A DNA stretch of 64,000 nt from Lolium rigidum (Eukaryota > Streptophyta > Magnoliopsida > Poales > Poaceae). The stretch is taken from the NCBI RefSeq assembly GCF_022539505.1, contig NC_061510.1, positions 96,736,292 through 96,800,291 on the forward strand, read 5' to 3'. Shown here piece after piece: positions 20,900-33,150 of this stretch (positions within the stretch are counted from its first letter, which is position 1; every line of letters begins with the position of its first letter). The notes beneath the pieces were generated by a model. The model did no database searches and was not told the origin of the DNA. It was given only the letters and a program-made list of their open reading frames with translations. The translations under genes were made by a program, and so were the position numbers.

Positions 20900-22705
20900 C
20901 ACTCGGAGGCATCATCATCATCGGACTCGTATGGCACTTCCTCTTCTTCTTCTTCCTCATCAGTGTCAGGTGCATCCGGAGAGCGGCGAGAGGTGTTGGA
21001 CCTTTGAAGGCAATCATCAAGATCACTCCATGGAACCCGTGCTTGAGTGCCAACTACTCGTAACCCTGGTGAGTCTGGAGGCTGAGGCGGGGTCCTTGAT
21101 CACCACTAAGCTTGTGATGAATAACCGCCTGAGTATGCTTAATCTCAGAACGCTCTCGGCTAGCTGCATAGTTCTCCTTATGGATCTCAACATTCATGCA
21201 AAGGATATAGCGTTGGAACCAACTAAGCCGGGTCACTTGCTTCCTCAAAGCTGGGACATCTTGATGACGAGCAGGAGCAAAACCACTAGAGCGAGCATCA
21301 CCCATGAAAGAGTCAGGAGCAGGAACAGCTGAAGAGACTGGCTTAACCTTGTAGGGCTTCTTAACATGGTGCTTCACCAACGGGTACCCACTCAAATCTT
21401 CACCAACCACGGCCACGGTGTTGTTGATGAGAAGGCTGGATGTAGGGAGCATAGGGTATGGAGGTCCGGGAGACCATGGCATCATGGATCTCATGGAAAA
21501 TAAAATCCATGATATCAAGAGTGAAGTTCCGGTCCTCATTTCCATCACGAGCACACCGATAGCTGAGGTGCATAAGGTTCACAAGGACTCCCGGAGAGCA
21601 TCATTGTTACCACCACTTGGGCAAATGGTTGACCGAAAGAACCGAAGCAGACTGATTATAAATGGTAAGCGGACCCTTAGTATAACCAATTTTCCCTGTC
21701 GAGGTATAGAGCCGTGCAAGAGCATTCTTATCTATCGGTTGTGGTCCATGAAGACGACGACCCCCTCAATAGGAACTCCAAGAAAACCAGACAAGCCGGC
21801 GAAGAGTGGCACTGCAGTGAGAGGAGCCGATCATCCATTCCATAGTGTGTTCCTCATCTTTCTTGATCGCCAAAGTGGCAAAGAATTGCTTCACCAAATC
21901 TGGGCTATAGTCACATTGAATCTTCATGATATCATGCAAACCCAACCTTCCAGCTACCCAGATGGCATCTTCAAAGTGATCGTTTTCAGCCAGAATGTCC
22001 ACATCAATAGCTTGCATGGGTCTCAGCTTCTTCATGGGCTCATATATGTCCTTGTAGATGAATTCCTGCTCAATGCACCAGAATCTCCTGCCCTCAATCT
22101 CTTCATCCCTTGGGATATCTTCATACCAGTTGTTCATGCGAATAGCGGAATAGGAGACTGGGTCCATGGTCTTGTAGTTCTCCCTCACTTCCTTGTTCTT
22201 CCGCCTTGAGGAGACGGACTTGCGAGGTGCATTGGTTGCAAACTCGTCACTTGATCGATCATGCCTTGAGCGTCTCCGACCACCCCGAGAAGCACCACCT
22301 GTGAGAAGCAAAGGCGGGTAGCAAAGGAAAGGTAATGCTCATAAGTCATGTAAGATACAGTAATACACTCGAGAAGCATGCAAATAAGTCGGTATAAATC
22401 TAGACATGATAGATTGAGGCAAACTGCAGCGGCGATGAAGCTCCGAGCCGGATAATCCGGGGTCCCCGAGGGCGGATAATCCGGCCGGGCCGGATAATCC
22501 GGCCGGCTCGGGGCGGATAATCCGGCCCTTCGAGATGTGCGGATTTCCAATCAAAAACATGTCTAAGACTAGATCGGCCTCATAGCATGCAAGAGGAGTA
22601 CACTACACACGATTTGGAACAACTAGACACCAATTCCACCAAGAAAATAGCACATATAAAACACAACATCTAGGGATAGAGATTGTGAATCATACCCACA
22701 TCCAT
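20900..22705 (-). pseudogene. Extra spliced gene downstream of pol in the inner copia (env-like position)
   Basis: On minus, an ATG at 22705 begins MDVG, followed after 10 nt by a donor (GTATGA, 22695-22690). A good acceptor (tttgcttctcacAG) lies at 22299, and exon 2 from 22298 continues in frame: GASRGGRRRSRHDRSSDEF, then YEDIPRDEEIEGRRFWCIEQ and QAIDVDILAENDHFEDAIWV. The frame breaks near 21810 and again near 21650, but the reading resumes as LMHLSYRCARDGNEDRNF (about 21560) and ALRKQVTRLSWFQRYI (about 21235). The gene ends in an acidic, Glu/Asp-rich tail near 20930. The region resembles the plant-transposon N-terminal domain class found in retroelement accessory ORFs; this is an impression, not a search. 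No transmembrane segment is seen, so it is env-like only by position. Confidence 0.6.
22448..22525. repeat. Second palindrome cluster inside the accessory-gene intron
   Basis: Four copies lie in 78 bp: exact CCGGATAATCCGG at 22448 and 22490, and GCGGATAATCCGG at 22472 and 22513. They sit in the proposed intron of the extra gene (22299-22695). Confidence 0.9.
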
Positions 22706-22918
22706 TGTGGAAACCGCTTGGAGGAGAAGGTAGCTAGGGAGGAGATCCACCCGATCCACCCAAGAACTTCGAGAGGGAGCGGATGGAGCGTCTCCGGCGA
22801 GGAGGAGGAGATCCGGCGGCCTTGAGAGGAGAGAGAGGAGAGAGGCGCGTGGGGGGCAAGTTCTGAACCGTTTTGCCCCTTGCGCCCTCGACCTCAACCC
22901 TTTCAAGGTCTGCCCAGG

Positions 22919-22999
22919 CCGGATAATCCGGCCCTATCTTAGGGCGGATAATCCGGCCGGGCCGGATATTCCGGGGTGGCTCGGGGCCGGATTATCCGG
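22919..22999. repeat. Third palindrome cluster upstream of the accessory gene
   Basis: Copies lie at 22919 (exact), 22943 (GCGG start), 22962 (CCGGATATTCCGG) and 22987 (CCGGATTATCCGG), about 215-295 bp before the accessory start codon on the minus strand. The position suggests promoter or 5' UTR. Confidence 0.9.
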
Positions 23000-23621
23000 G
23001 GTTCCGGAAAATTCCGGAATCACGGGAATCCGGCCCATCTTTCGTTGGTTATTTGCAAGACCCATATATGATTTAATAAAGCATCATGTCACATATAAGG
23101 TGCAAATTTACCAATAAGATGGATCACCCTAGATCATCCGACCGAAAAACCTCAGACTCCAAGTTTTTACCAAACATGACAAATGAGCAAGATGGAAGTG
23201 GCTTATTGGAGAGAGTAGGCTTAGGTTTAGAGGGTTCAAACTGTTAATGGTACATGATCACTCAAGTTTGCAAGAGATGAGCAAATAAGGCCAAACTTGA
23301 GTGATTTCCCATAAGAACATGGAGTTGTCAAATAAGAGGCAATGAGATCCAAATAACTCCAACTCTTCACAAAGAAGAGTGTGGTGGCCTAGGCCACCAT
23401 ATATGAGTGTTGTGGCATGGCACCGCGAAGATATATCTTGGGCCCAAGCCACTACTCATCATTGAGGCTCACATATCAACATATGATATAAAGAGAATGA
23501 TTTCTTAATGTTGGCATTATGGGGGGAGGGATAGCTCAATAATTTAAACCGCACTCCCCTATTTCCATGCCCACATCTAAACCAAATAAAGTTTTGAGAC
23601 GAAAGTGTGTTTGCAAGATGG

Positions 23622-26600
23622 TCAAGCTATACTCCTTGAATCAATGATATTTAGCTCATTCCTCAAATAAGAGAACCTTGCTTCATCAAGAGGCTTCGTG
23701 AAGATATCGGCAAGTTGATCTTTGGTAGGAACATAGATAAGCTCAATATCACCCCGGCAACATGATCCCTAATGAAATGATTCCGGATCTCAATATGCTT
23801 CGTTCTTGAATGTTGCACCGGATTATAGGCAATCTTGATGGCACTTTCATTGTCACATAATAGAGGCACTTTGTCACAAATGACACCGTATTCCTTTAAA
23901 GTTTGCCTCATCCATAACAATTGAGTGCATCCACTTGCGGCGGCAACATATTCGGCTTCGGCGGTGGAGAGAGATATACAATTTTGCTTCTTAGAAGACC
24001 AACATACCAAGGACCTACCAAGGAATTGGCAAGCCCCGGAAGTTGATTTCCTATCATCCTTGTCCCCCGCCCAATCCGCATCGGTATAACCATTGAGAAT
24101 AAAACTTGAGCCTTTGGGGTACCAAATACCATATCTTGGGGTATCAACCAAATATCGAAAGATTCTTTTGAGAGCCATCATGTGGCTCTCTTTAGGAGAA
24201 GCTTGATACCTTGCACACACACCAACACTCAACACTATGTCCGGTCTAGATGCACAAAGGTAAAGCAAGGATCCAATCATGGAGCGATATACCTTTTGAT
24301 CCACCTCTTTACCATTGGGATCTAGTGCAAGATGACATTTGGTAACCATAGGAGTGGCCACACCCTTCATCTCGGTCATCTTGAACCTCTTGAGCATGTC
24401 TTGGAGATATTTTGCTTGGTTGATGAAGGTTCCTTCTCTCAATTGCTTGATCTCAAAACCAAGGAAGAACTTCATCTCTCCCATCATAGACATCTCAAAC
24501 CTATCGGTCATAAGCTTTGAGAATTCATCATTGAAAGCTTTGTTAGTAGATCCAAATATAATATCATCAACATATAATTGGCAAACGAAAAGCTCCCCAT
24601 TGACCCTCTTAGTAAAAAGAGTGGGGTCGATTAGCCCAACATCAAACCCACGGTCTACCAACAATTCCTTAAGGTGCTCGTACCAAGCTCTAGGAGCTTG
24701 TTTGAGACCATAAAGTGCTTTATCAAGCTTGTAGACATGGTTAGGAAAGTTGAGATCCTCGAACCCCGGGAGTTGCTTAACATAAACCTCTTCATGCAAA
24801 GGACTATTAAGAAAAGCACTTTTCACATCCATTTGTTGTAACTTAAAGTTATGATGCGAAGCATAAGCAAGAAGGATACGGATGGACTCAAGGCGAGCCA
24901 CGGGAGCATAGGTTTCTCCAAAGTCAATACCCTCAACTTGAGAGAACCCTTGAGCCACCAATCTTGCCTTGTTCCTCACAACATTTCCAAACTCATCTTG
25001 CTTGTTCTTGAAAATCCATTTAGTGCCTATAACATTGCGGCACTCCTTTGGCTTCTTTACTAAAGTCCACACTTTGTTGCGCTTGAAGTTGTTGAGTTCT
25101 TCATGCATAGCTTCCAACCAATCCGAATCTTCAAGGGCTTCAAATACTTTCTTGGGTTCCACTAAGGAGATATAAGCATGATGATGGCTAAAGTTCGCCA
25201 ATTGCCTTCTTGTGGAAACCTTTGCCCTAACATCACCAAGAACCTTGTCATGAGTGTGTCCACGTAGCTCGAGGTTCCTATCTCTTCTTGCTAGACGACG
25301 GGCCTCGATCTCCTCCTTGGTCTTTCTAGGCCTTGGAGGTGTCACTTGATCAACTTGATCATTTGGGTCCCCGTCTTGACCTTGAACTTGAGCTTCCTCA
25401 ATTGCTTGGGGTTGCTCAATCTCATGTGCTTGATCTTGAACAATGTTCGGAGAAGGGCAAGAGTTGATTGGATCCTCATTGGAGCCATTATGAGTGATTG
25501 GTTGATCTTGACCTTGATCTTGTCCTTGATCTTGCACATAAGAGGGAGAGTCTTGTTCTTGTTCTTGGGTTGGTGCATCATTTGCTTCACAAGGTAAGGT
25601 TTGTTGATGTTGAGAAGATGAGGGCTCCACCGTGGTAGAGCATAGTTCTTCCCGAGACGCCACACCGTGTCCCTCAATGGGGCGGAAAAATCCCACACCC
25701 ATTCTTACTATGGCATCTTGAGGTATTTCATCACCCGCACAAACATCAACTTGCCCCACTTGGGAGCCATCATTTTCTTCGAACTTCACACTACAAGATT
25801 CAATGATAATCCCGGAGGATACATCAAAGATTCTATAAGTGTGAGATTCGGCACCGTAACCAACAAATATACCCTCCAAAGCTTTAGGAGCGAATTTAGA
25901 TAAACGAACTCCTTTGATTTTGTAGAAACACTTACACCCGAACACCTTGAAGTATGAGATATTAGGCTTGTTCCCGGTGAGTATTTCATATGGAGTCTTG
26001 TTCAAGCCCTTGCGGAGATAGAGCCGGTTGGAGGAGTGACAAGCGGTGGAGATGGCTTCGGCCCAAAAGTTATAGCGGGATTTATACTCCGCCATCATAG
26101 ACCTTGCCATATCCATAAGAGTCCGGTTCTTCCTCTCCGCAACACCATTTTGTTGAGGGGTGTAAGCAGCGGAATATTGATGACGAATCCCCTCATCACT
26201 AAGAAAATCATTGAGTGTGTAGTTCTTGAACTCGGAGCCGTTGTCACTTCTTATTGCCATAATGAGGAGGTTGTGTTGGCGTTGCACCTCGGTAGCAAAG
26301 TCAATGAATATTTGTTGAGTCTCATCTTTCGTCTTGAGAAAGTAGACCCAAGTGTATCTTGAGTAGTCATCGACAATCACCAAGCAATGTTTCTTCGCAC
26401 CAAGACTTGCATGAGTAACGGGACCAAAGAGATCCACATGAAGGAGCTCCAAGATCCTCTTGGAAGAGATAATGGTCTTGCTTGGATGCGGAGAGTCATG
26501 CATTTTGCCTTCAACACAAGCCCTACAAACACGATCTTTGGCAAAAGACACATTTTCCATTAGTCCCACAATATGGTTCCCCTTGTGAAGACTTTGCAAA

Positions 26601-27063
26601 GTTCTCATGTTGACATGGGCTAGGCGGCGATGCCACAACCAACCCACGTCCGCCTTTCCGAATAGGCACATCGCACTTGACGTGGTGGCCCCGAAAAGTC
26701 CACCACATACAAGTTGTGTTCGCGATACCCAACGAATGCGACTTTTAGAGTCTTGCTCCACAAGAGGACCACAATATCATTATCAATAAAGACGGCGAAA
26801 CCCATCTTGCCAAGGGCGGAAACGGAGAGCAAATTGTAACCAAGGGTTTTGACAAGCATGACATCCACAAGAGTAATGTTGTGTGCAACCACAACCTTGC
26901 CAAAACCCAATACCTCGAATGTAGAATTATCGCCAAAGGAGACGGTGATATCATTAATGTTAGGCCTCAACTCCTTGACGAGGTTCTTGCCGCCGGTCAT
27001 ATGACTTGTACATCCACTATCAAGTACCCATTTTGAACCTCCGCGGCATAGTCCTACATGAGA
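23622..27063 (-). pseudogene. Inner copia pol: protease, integrase, RT, RNase H, nearly intact
   Basis: Protease starts in the same frame as the gag end, after an in-frame TGA (27066-27064), and carries WVLDSGCTSHM near 27018. A single missing G near 26700 shifts into a 1032-codon frame (26761-23663). This frame has the HHCC site (WHRRLAH...CRAC), integrase residues Asp in VIVDDYSRY, Asp in RSDNGSEF and Glu in GVAERKNR, then RT with YVDDIIFGS (catalytic YVDD at 24574-24563), and RNase H with TDADWAGD and [16 protein letters not shown] second missing G near 23757 shifts the last 45 codons, which continue as [15 protein letters not shown] and stop at 23622. Only these point lesions break it. 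Confidence 0.9.
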
Positions 27064-29805
27064 TCAATTCTTGGATTTAGGTACCCATTTTGCAATGGGT
27101 CCTCTTTTGTTAGCAACAAGGGTCTTTGGGACCCAAATAGACCAAGCAACATAACCATCATATGGGCCAACATATTTAGCATAAACATCACCATAATAAT
27201 CTTTAAATAAAACATAGTGAGGGTTAGCAATTCCCGCATCATCATCATTCATGGTTTTGCCCTTGGAGGCTTCACCATTAGTGACGACTTTCTTCTTTTC
27301 TTGTGCGGGCTTGGCCTTTTGCTTGTTTGCCTTCTTTGCCTTGGCATTAAAACCAAGGCCCTCCTTCCCATTGTTTGATCTTTGCTTACTCAAAAGATCA
27401 TCCAAAGAAAGTTTACTTTGGGGAGAGGAGGCCTTAGCAAGTTCATCCTTCAACCTAGCATTTTCCTCAACAATGTTTGCATGATCACATAGAGGAGTAG
27501 AGGAACTAGGCACATCATATGAAGCAAGCCTAATTTGAAGTTGCTCAAACGACTTGGATAGGAGAGTGTATTCACTCTTCAAAGCTTTGTGAGCTTTGTC
27601 TAGTTCATCTAGATCCTTCACAAGTTTCTCATGATCAACCCCAAATTGGGCCTTTTCCTTTGTAAACACTTTATTCTTAGCCCTAGCAAGATCTCTAGCT
27701 TTAGTGAGCTTGTTAATTTTATCTTGAGGCTCTTCAATATTTTCTAACCTCTCTTCAAGAGAAGATATGGTTTCTTGACATTCCTCAAGAGCATTTTTAA
27801 GAGCATGGATTTCGAGAGAGTCTTCTCTCTCTATTTGACCCTTTTTCTCAAGCATAGCACTTTGTTGAGCTAAACGAATCATGAGGTTTGAAACATGCTT
27901 TTTAGTGTTACCTTGTAGGTTGAGAATGAAATCATCAAAATCTAGCATTTCTTGTTTCACTTTTAGGCTAGCATCATCAACCCCTAGTTCACTAGATATG
28001 TTAGGGATAGAGGGGTTAGGAGATGATACTCTCGGAGGATTTAGCCATGAGGCAACTTTCTTCCTCCACAAGGATGACCTCATTGGGGGATTCACTTGGT
28101 GATGAAGAGTTAGTGGAGAGGGAGGCAAGAGCAATCAATCCATTGGAGGATGCATCTTCTTCATCATCAACATCATCATCTCCGGAGGTATACTCTTCTT
28201 GAGTTGATAGCACGATAGATGTGTCCACGGAGGACCTTGCCATGAAGCAATGTGCATTCTTGATAGGAGGGTTCTCATTGGGAGATTCAAAGAGGGATGA
28301 AGAGGGTATGTTGGTGGTGACAATGGCGGCCAATTCCTTTGAGCTTTCTTCATCTTCATCACCACTAGAACTTTCAACTTCATCGGAAGAATATTCTTCC
28401 CTTGTTACTAGCACAACTCTTGAGGGCCTCTTGCCCTTCTTGGTCTTGTTGTTGTAGAACTTCTTGTTGGGGGCTTTTGAATACTTGCCCTTGGTGTCCT
28501 TGCTCTTGTCCTTGGGAATGAGCCTTCCATTATGAAGCTCTCTATTTTCATAGGGGCATTCGGCAATGAAGTGGCGCTTGTCATCACAATTGTAGCAAGA
28601 TCTTGTCTTTGGACCAAAGCTAGTGAAACCACTTTTGTTGTTCCTCTTGATGTTGTCTTCCTTGGCCTTGGAGGGATCAACCCAAAAGGATTTTGCATGG
28701 AAGGCCATGTGATCATGGTAGTGGCATTGCAAATCTTCCGGATAGGACATACTCCACGATGCCCTATAAGATTCTTGAGGAATCACTTCTTCACCGGAGT
28801 TGACCACCAAGGCAAGATTGGAACCTTTTGCCATTCCAAGAGCACGATTGCGAGAATCATGAGAGGCTTCCTCAAGCACCTTGAGAGCTTGCATCTCGTG
28901 CACGACTTGTTGAGAGGTGAGAGAGGAATAGCATTCCCTCCCCACAAGAGTCTTGACATCGATGGGTACAAATGGCATCATGCATTCAATGTACTTCTCC
29001 TTGATCCAAGAGTCATTTATGTGGGTGGCACCAATAAGCCGAAGGCATTGGCAACGGTGAGAAGTCTTCCATACATATCTTCATGATCTTCATCCGGTAG
29101 CCTCAAGAACCCTTCGGCTTTATTCTTGAGAGCATTATACTTGTTCCTCCTTGTGCTCTCACTTCCAATGCAACTCGCGGTCAAACCATCCCAAGCTTCC
29201 TTGGCGGTGGTGTAGTTCCGAACACGATGCAATTCCTTTGTCCCCACACTTGATTGAATCATGTGCAAGGCGGTGTTGTTGAGTTGACTCTCAATGGCTT
29301 CTCTTCTAGTCAAATTGTCGGGGTTGTATGGCTTGAAGCCCACCTTGATGATTCTCCATAATTCATTGGAGGCACTACAAACATGAGAGCGGAACTCAAA
29401 TTGCCAAGTATCGAAATCCTCAATAGAAAACTTAGGTGGGTCGCCCCTAATGTTCAAATGAGGCATGGGAACCGGTATATCGGGTGATTGGAAAGGTGGA
29501 GGTACTCGATTGTAGCTCTCACTTTCACTAGTTCCCTTGGGAGATGCACTTGTAGCTTTGATAGTGTTTAAGTTGTCACCTTCCACGGGTTTGGTAGATG
29601 AGGGTAAGTCCGAAGCCTCTCCATCATCTAACGCACCCGTGTCTTTTACCTCTACACTAGGTGCCTTGGGTAGGGCCGGAGCCAATAGCTCGGCAATCAT
29701 CTTTTTCATGCTTTCCATTTGGGCTTCCATGGAGGACTTCAATGAATTGAAGTCTTCCACGGAGACCGTCTCGGCGGCCCCTTCCGAGGGCACCTCGTCC
29801 AGCAT
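27064..29805 (-). pseudogene. Inner copia gag (long, zinc knuckle, coiled coil), two frameshifts
   Basis: Three overlapping minus frames form one gag. Frame 29805-29017 starts MLDEVPSEGAAETV and holds the capsid-like region (FDTWQFEFRSHVCSA, YNALKNKAEGF). Frame 28981-28016 holds the CCHC zinc knuckle CYNCDDKRHFIAEC (about 28597-28556), then Ser/Asp/Glu-rich repeats. Frame 28134-27064 holds a long heptad-rich coiled coil (about 27880-27480) and ends KWVPKSKN before a TGA. The first shift (near 29020) can be explained by one missing base in a G run; the second (near 28020) by one extra or two missing bases. Apart from these the reading is clean, in line with a young insertion. Confidence 0.85.
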
Positions 29806-29854
29806 ACTCTTAGGCGGTTAAGCCCGAAATAAGAGCCGAGGCTCTGATACCAAT

Positions 29855-31100
29855 TGAAAGGATCGTATGCCGCACCTAGAGGGGGGGTGAATAGGTGCTA
29901 ACCAATTTTTAGTTCTTTTTCAAATTAGGCTTGACACGAAAGGTAAATTCTCTAGATATGCAACTAAGTGAATTTACCTATATGACAAGGATATCAACTA
30001 AGCAAGGTATAGCAACGCAATAGAAGATAGAGTGGGATAGAGGTAACCGAGAGTGTAGCACGCGATGACACGGAGATGATTCCCGTAGTTCCCTTCCTTT
30101 GCAAGAAGGTACGTCTACGTTTGGAGGAGTGTGGTTGCTACGCAAGCCAAACCAACAGCCACGAAGGCTTCACTCGGATCTCCCGTGAGCAACGCCACGA
30201 AGGCCTAGCCCACTTCCACTAAGGGATTTCCTCGAGGCGGAAACCGGGCCTTTATAAAGTTCTTGGGGCACACATCCACAACCAAATTGGAGGCTCCCAA
30301 ATCTGTAACAATACAACAATCAACAACAACACATCAACAACAAATCAACTAGGGAACCAAATAGGAACACTAGCATGAGATCCCTCAAACAAGAGAGGGG
30401 AAATGAAGAACGCTTCGGTGAGGATGTAGATCGGTGTCTTCTCCTTCGAATCCCCAAAGATCTAGAGCTTTGGTTGGGGGAGGAAGGAGATCTTGCAAAT
30501 CTTGACTTTCTTGAGGTGGCTCTAATGGAGGTGGCTTGGCAGATTTCTTGTCTAATGATTGAGCAAGCAACCAAGGTAGAAGAAGGGGGGTATTTATACC
30601 CCCTCTCGAAATTGAGCCGTTGCTGCTTCCGGGGGGCCGGATAATCCGGTGTAAGTAGGGGCCGGATAATCCGCCCCCCCGGATAATCCGGCCTACAGAA
30701 CAAAAGTGTGACATTGTCCGGCCAATTATCCGGCCCATGTACTGATTCACATTTCTTCCGAGTCCTTAGCCAAAATCGAGGGGCCGGATATTTCCAAAAT
30801 ATCCGGCCGGATAATCCGGCCCCGGTACAATACGGGACATTATCCGGCCAAATGTCCGGCCCCCTACCGAGCTGCTTTTCCTCGAAGACTTAGCCAAAAT
30901 CGGGGGCCGGATATTTCAAGAATATCCGGCCCGGATTATCCGGCCTGGCCAAACTTTTCCCGTTATCTTTTGACAGACCGACCAAATCCAACACACGCAA
31001 ATATGAAACTATGTAATCCCTGTACCACTTAATCAAACATTAGTGTATCACATATATTGACATCAAACACACAAAACATAATGCAAGAGATGTTCTTTCA
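29855..31100 (-). repeat. 5' LTR (element sense) of inner copia
   Basis: This is 1246 bp, reading TGAAAGAACATCTC...GATCCTTTCA on minus. It contains a cluster of CCGGATAATCCGG palindromes at 30637-30943 and is followed (minus) by the tRNA primer site at 29852-29841. Confidence 0.93.
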
Positions 31101-33080
31101 CTTGTTCCAGGGGCTTGACCATCTTGGTGATGCTCAAGAGGGGGGGCAACAGCAAGGTGGTGATCAAGAGCAGCAAGATGGTGACCAACAACAACATCAA
31201 CAAATTCCTATTGTTGCGGAGATTCCTGCAATTCCCGGTACACCTACACCACCTAGACCCGTACCACCACAAAGATGGCTGCAGAATCCACTTGTGTACT
31301 CTAGAAGACAAGTACAAAGGGAACAAGTAGATGCACTCGGAGGAGCAACAAGATCGAAGGCGGGGAGCAACCCATTGGACCGGAAAATCAAGGAAGCACA
31401 AGTGTAGATTCTGCAGAGGAGAATCAATCTCGGATCGTGTCCAATAATAGCCTAGACTTGCCAATTGCAATAAGAAAAGGGATAAGGAAAGTTGGGCCCC
31501 CAAAGCGACTGAGTTATGATGACTATGACATAGGAAATTATATTTCTTACGAGGCATTATCACCCACTTTTCGGGCTTTTGTTGCTTCACCGCAACTGTA
31601 TCTGTTCCTAAGGATTGGAAGGCAGCCAGGTTGGACCCGAGATGGTGCAATGCTATGATGGAAGAGTTAGAGGCCTTGAAGAAAAATAAAACATGGGAGT
31701 TGACAGATCTCCCTAAAGGAAAGAATCCAGTAGGCTGTAAGTGGATCTATTCTGTAAAACAAAATGCAGAAGGAAAAGTGGAGAGATACAAGGCAAGACT
31801 TGTGGCAAGAGGATATAGTCAGACTTATGGCATTGACTATGATGAGACATTTGCACCAGTGGCAAAAATAAGCACTGTCAGAATTTTGATCTCTTGTGCA
31901 GCAAATTTCGGATGGCCCTTGCATCAACTTGATGTCAAAAATGCATTTCTGCATGGTGATCTTCAAGAGGAGGTGTACATGGAGATGCCACCAGGGTTTG
32001 TCAGACCTGAAACTAAAGGGAAGGTATGTAGACTGAAGAAATCTCTATATGGTCTCAAACAATCTCCACGGGCCTGGTTTGACAGGTTCAGACAAGTGGT
32101 GTGTGGCATGGGCTATGGTCAATGCAATGGAGACCATACCTTATTTTACGTACATTCGGAGCAGAAAATCACTATCCTTGCTCGTGTATGTTGATGATAT
32201 TATCATCACGGGAGATGATGTTGTGGAAATCGCAAAACCGAAAGGATGCTTGAGTCGGGCCTTTGAGGTGAAAGATTTGGGAAAACTTAGATACTTCCTT
32301 GGAATAGAAGTTGCAAGATCGTCAAAAGGGATATCACTATCTCAAAGAAAGTATACATTGGATCTCTTAGATGATATGGGCATGTCGGAGTGCCGAGTGG
32401 CTTCAACACCTATTGACCGAACACTAAAATCACAGCAGAAGTCCGGGAACCCATAAACAAGGAGAAATATCAAAGACTTGTTGGAAGACTAATATACTTA
32501 TGCCACACGAGACCAGATATATCATTTGCAGTGAGTGTAGTGAGTCGCTATATGCATGATCCGAGGGATGGACACTTGGAAGCAGCTCAAAGAATCTTGA
32601 GATACTTGAAGGGCACTCCGGGAAAAGGAGTGTTGTTTAAAAGTAATGGACACCTAAATGTAGATGGATATTGTGATGCAGATTGGGCTAGCTGCTTAGA
32701 TGATCGAAGATCCACCTCAGGGTATTGTGTTTTTGTTGGAGGAAATTTGGTGTCATGGAGAAGTAAGAAACAATCCGTTGTCTCGAAATCAACAGACTAA
32801 GCCGAGTACTGTAGCTATGTCACAGTGGCCCGGGTGAAATGTTGTGGGGTACGAAACCTTCTAAGAGAGCTGAAAATTTTAAGGCAAGGAAGCTTGAAAG
32901 TGTGGTGTGATAATATGTCTGCCATAAACATAGCAAATAACCCTGTCCAAGCATGAGCGAACTAAACATGTGGAGATAGACAGATTCTTTATTAAGGAAA
33001 AGATTGATGCAGTGATTATCTCATTGGCTTATGTGAGATCAGGACAACAAGTGGCGGATCGTTTAACAAAGGGACCGGGC
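31101..33080 (+). pseudogene. Outer copia linker, reverse transcriptase and RNase H
   Basis: After the second CTTGT duplicate, the Gln-rich linker continues (FQGLDHLGDAQEGG, to about 31407). The RT domain begins near 31660 (KNKTWELTDLPKGK) and includes RYKARLVARGYSQTYGIDYDE, ALYGLKQ-type YGLKQSPRAW and the catalytic YVDD at about 32187 in a shifted frame. RNase H follows (YCDADWA near 32672, DNMSAINIANNPVQ near 32910). Stops and shifts near 32140, 32456, 32800 and 32956 make it non-functional. Confidence 0.82.
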
Positions 33081-33150
33081 TCAAAGGAATGTAATCTAGC
33101 CTGTGCCAAGATGGGGATGATTGACATTTATCACCCATCTTGAGGGGGAG

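Larger units (their letters stand above)
19106..31100 (-). mobile_element. Inner 12-kb Ty1/copia element (SIRE/Maximus-like), minus strand
   Basis: The element is 11,995 bp and is flanked on both sides by the 5-bp duplication CTTGT (19101-19105 and 31101-31105). The LTRs are 19106-20355 (1250 bp) and 29855-31100 (1246 bp). They differ by roughly eight substitutions counted by eye, plus small indels mostly in G or C runs, so the insertion is recent and younger than the outer element. The initiator-Met primer site reads GCTCTGATACCA on plus at 29841-29852, two bases inside the right LTR, and a polypurine tract (AAAAAGGGGGAGA on minus) abuts the left LTR at 20356. Both fix the minus orientation. 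The order on minus is gag, protease, integrase, RT, RNase H, then an extra gene before the 3' LTR. Long gag with a coiled coil, long LTRs and the extra downstream ORF fit the SIRE/Maximus lineage; the lineage is inference. Confidence 0.92.
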
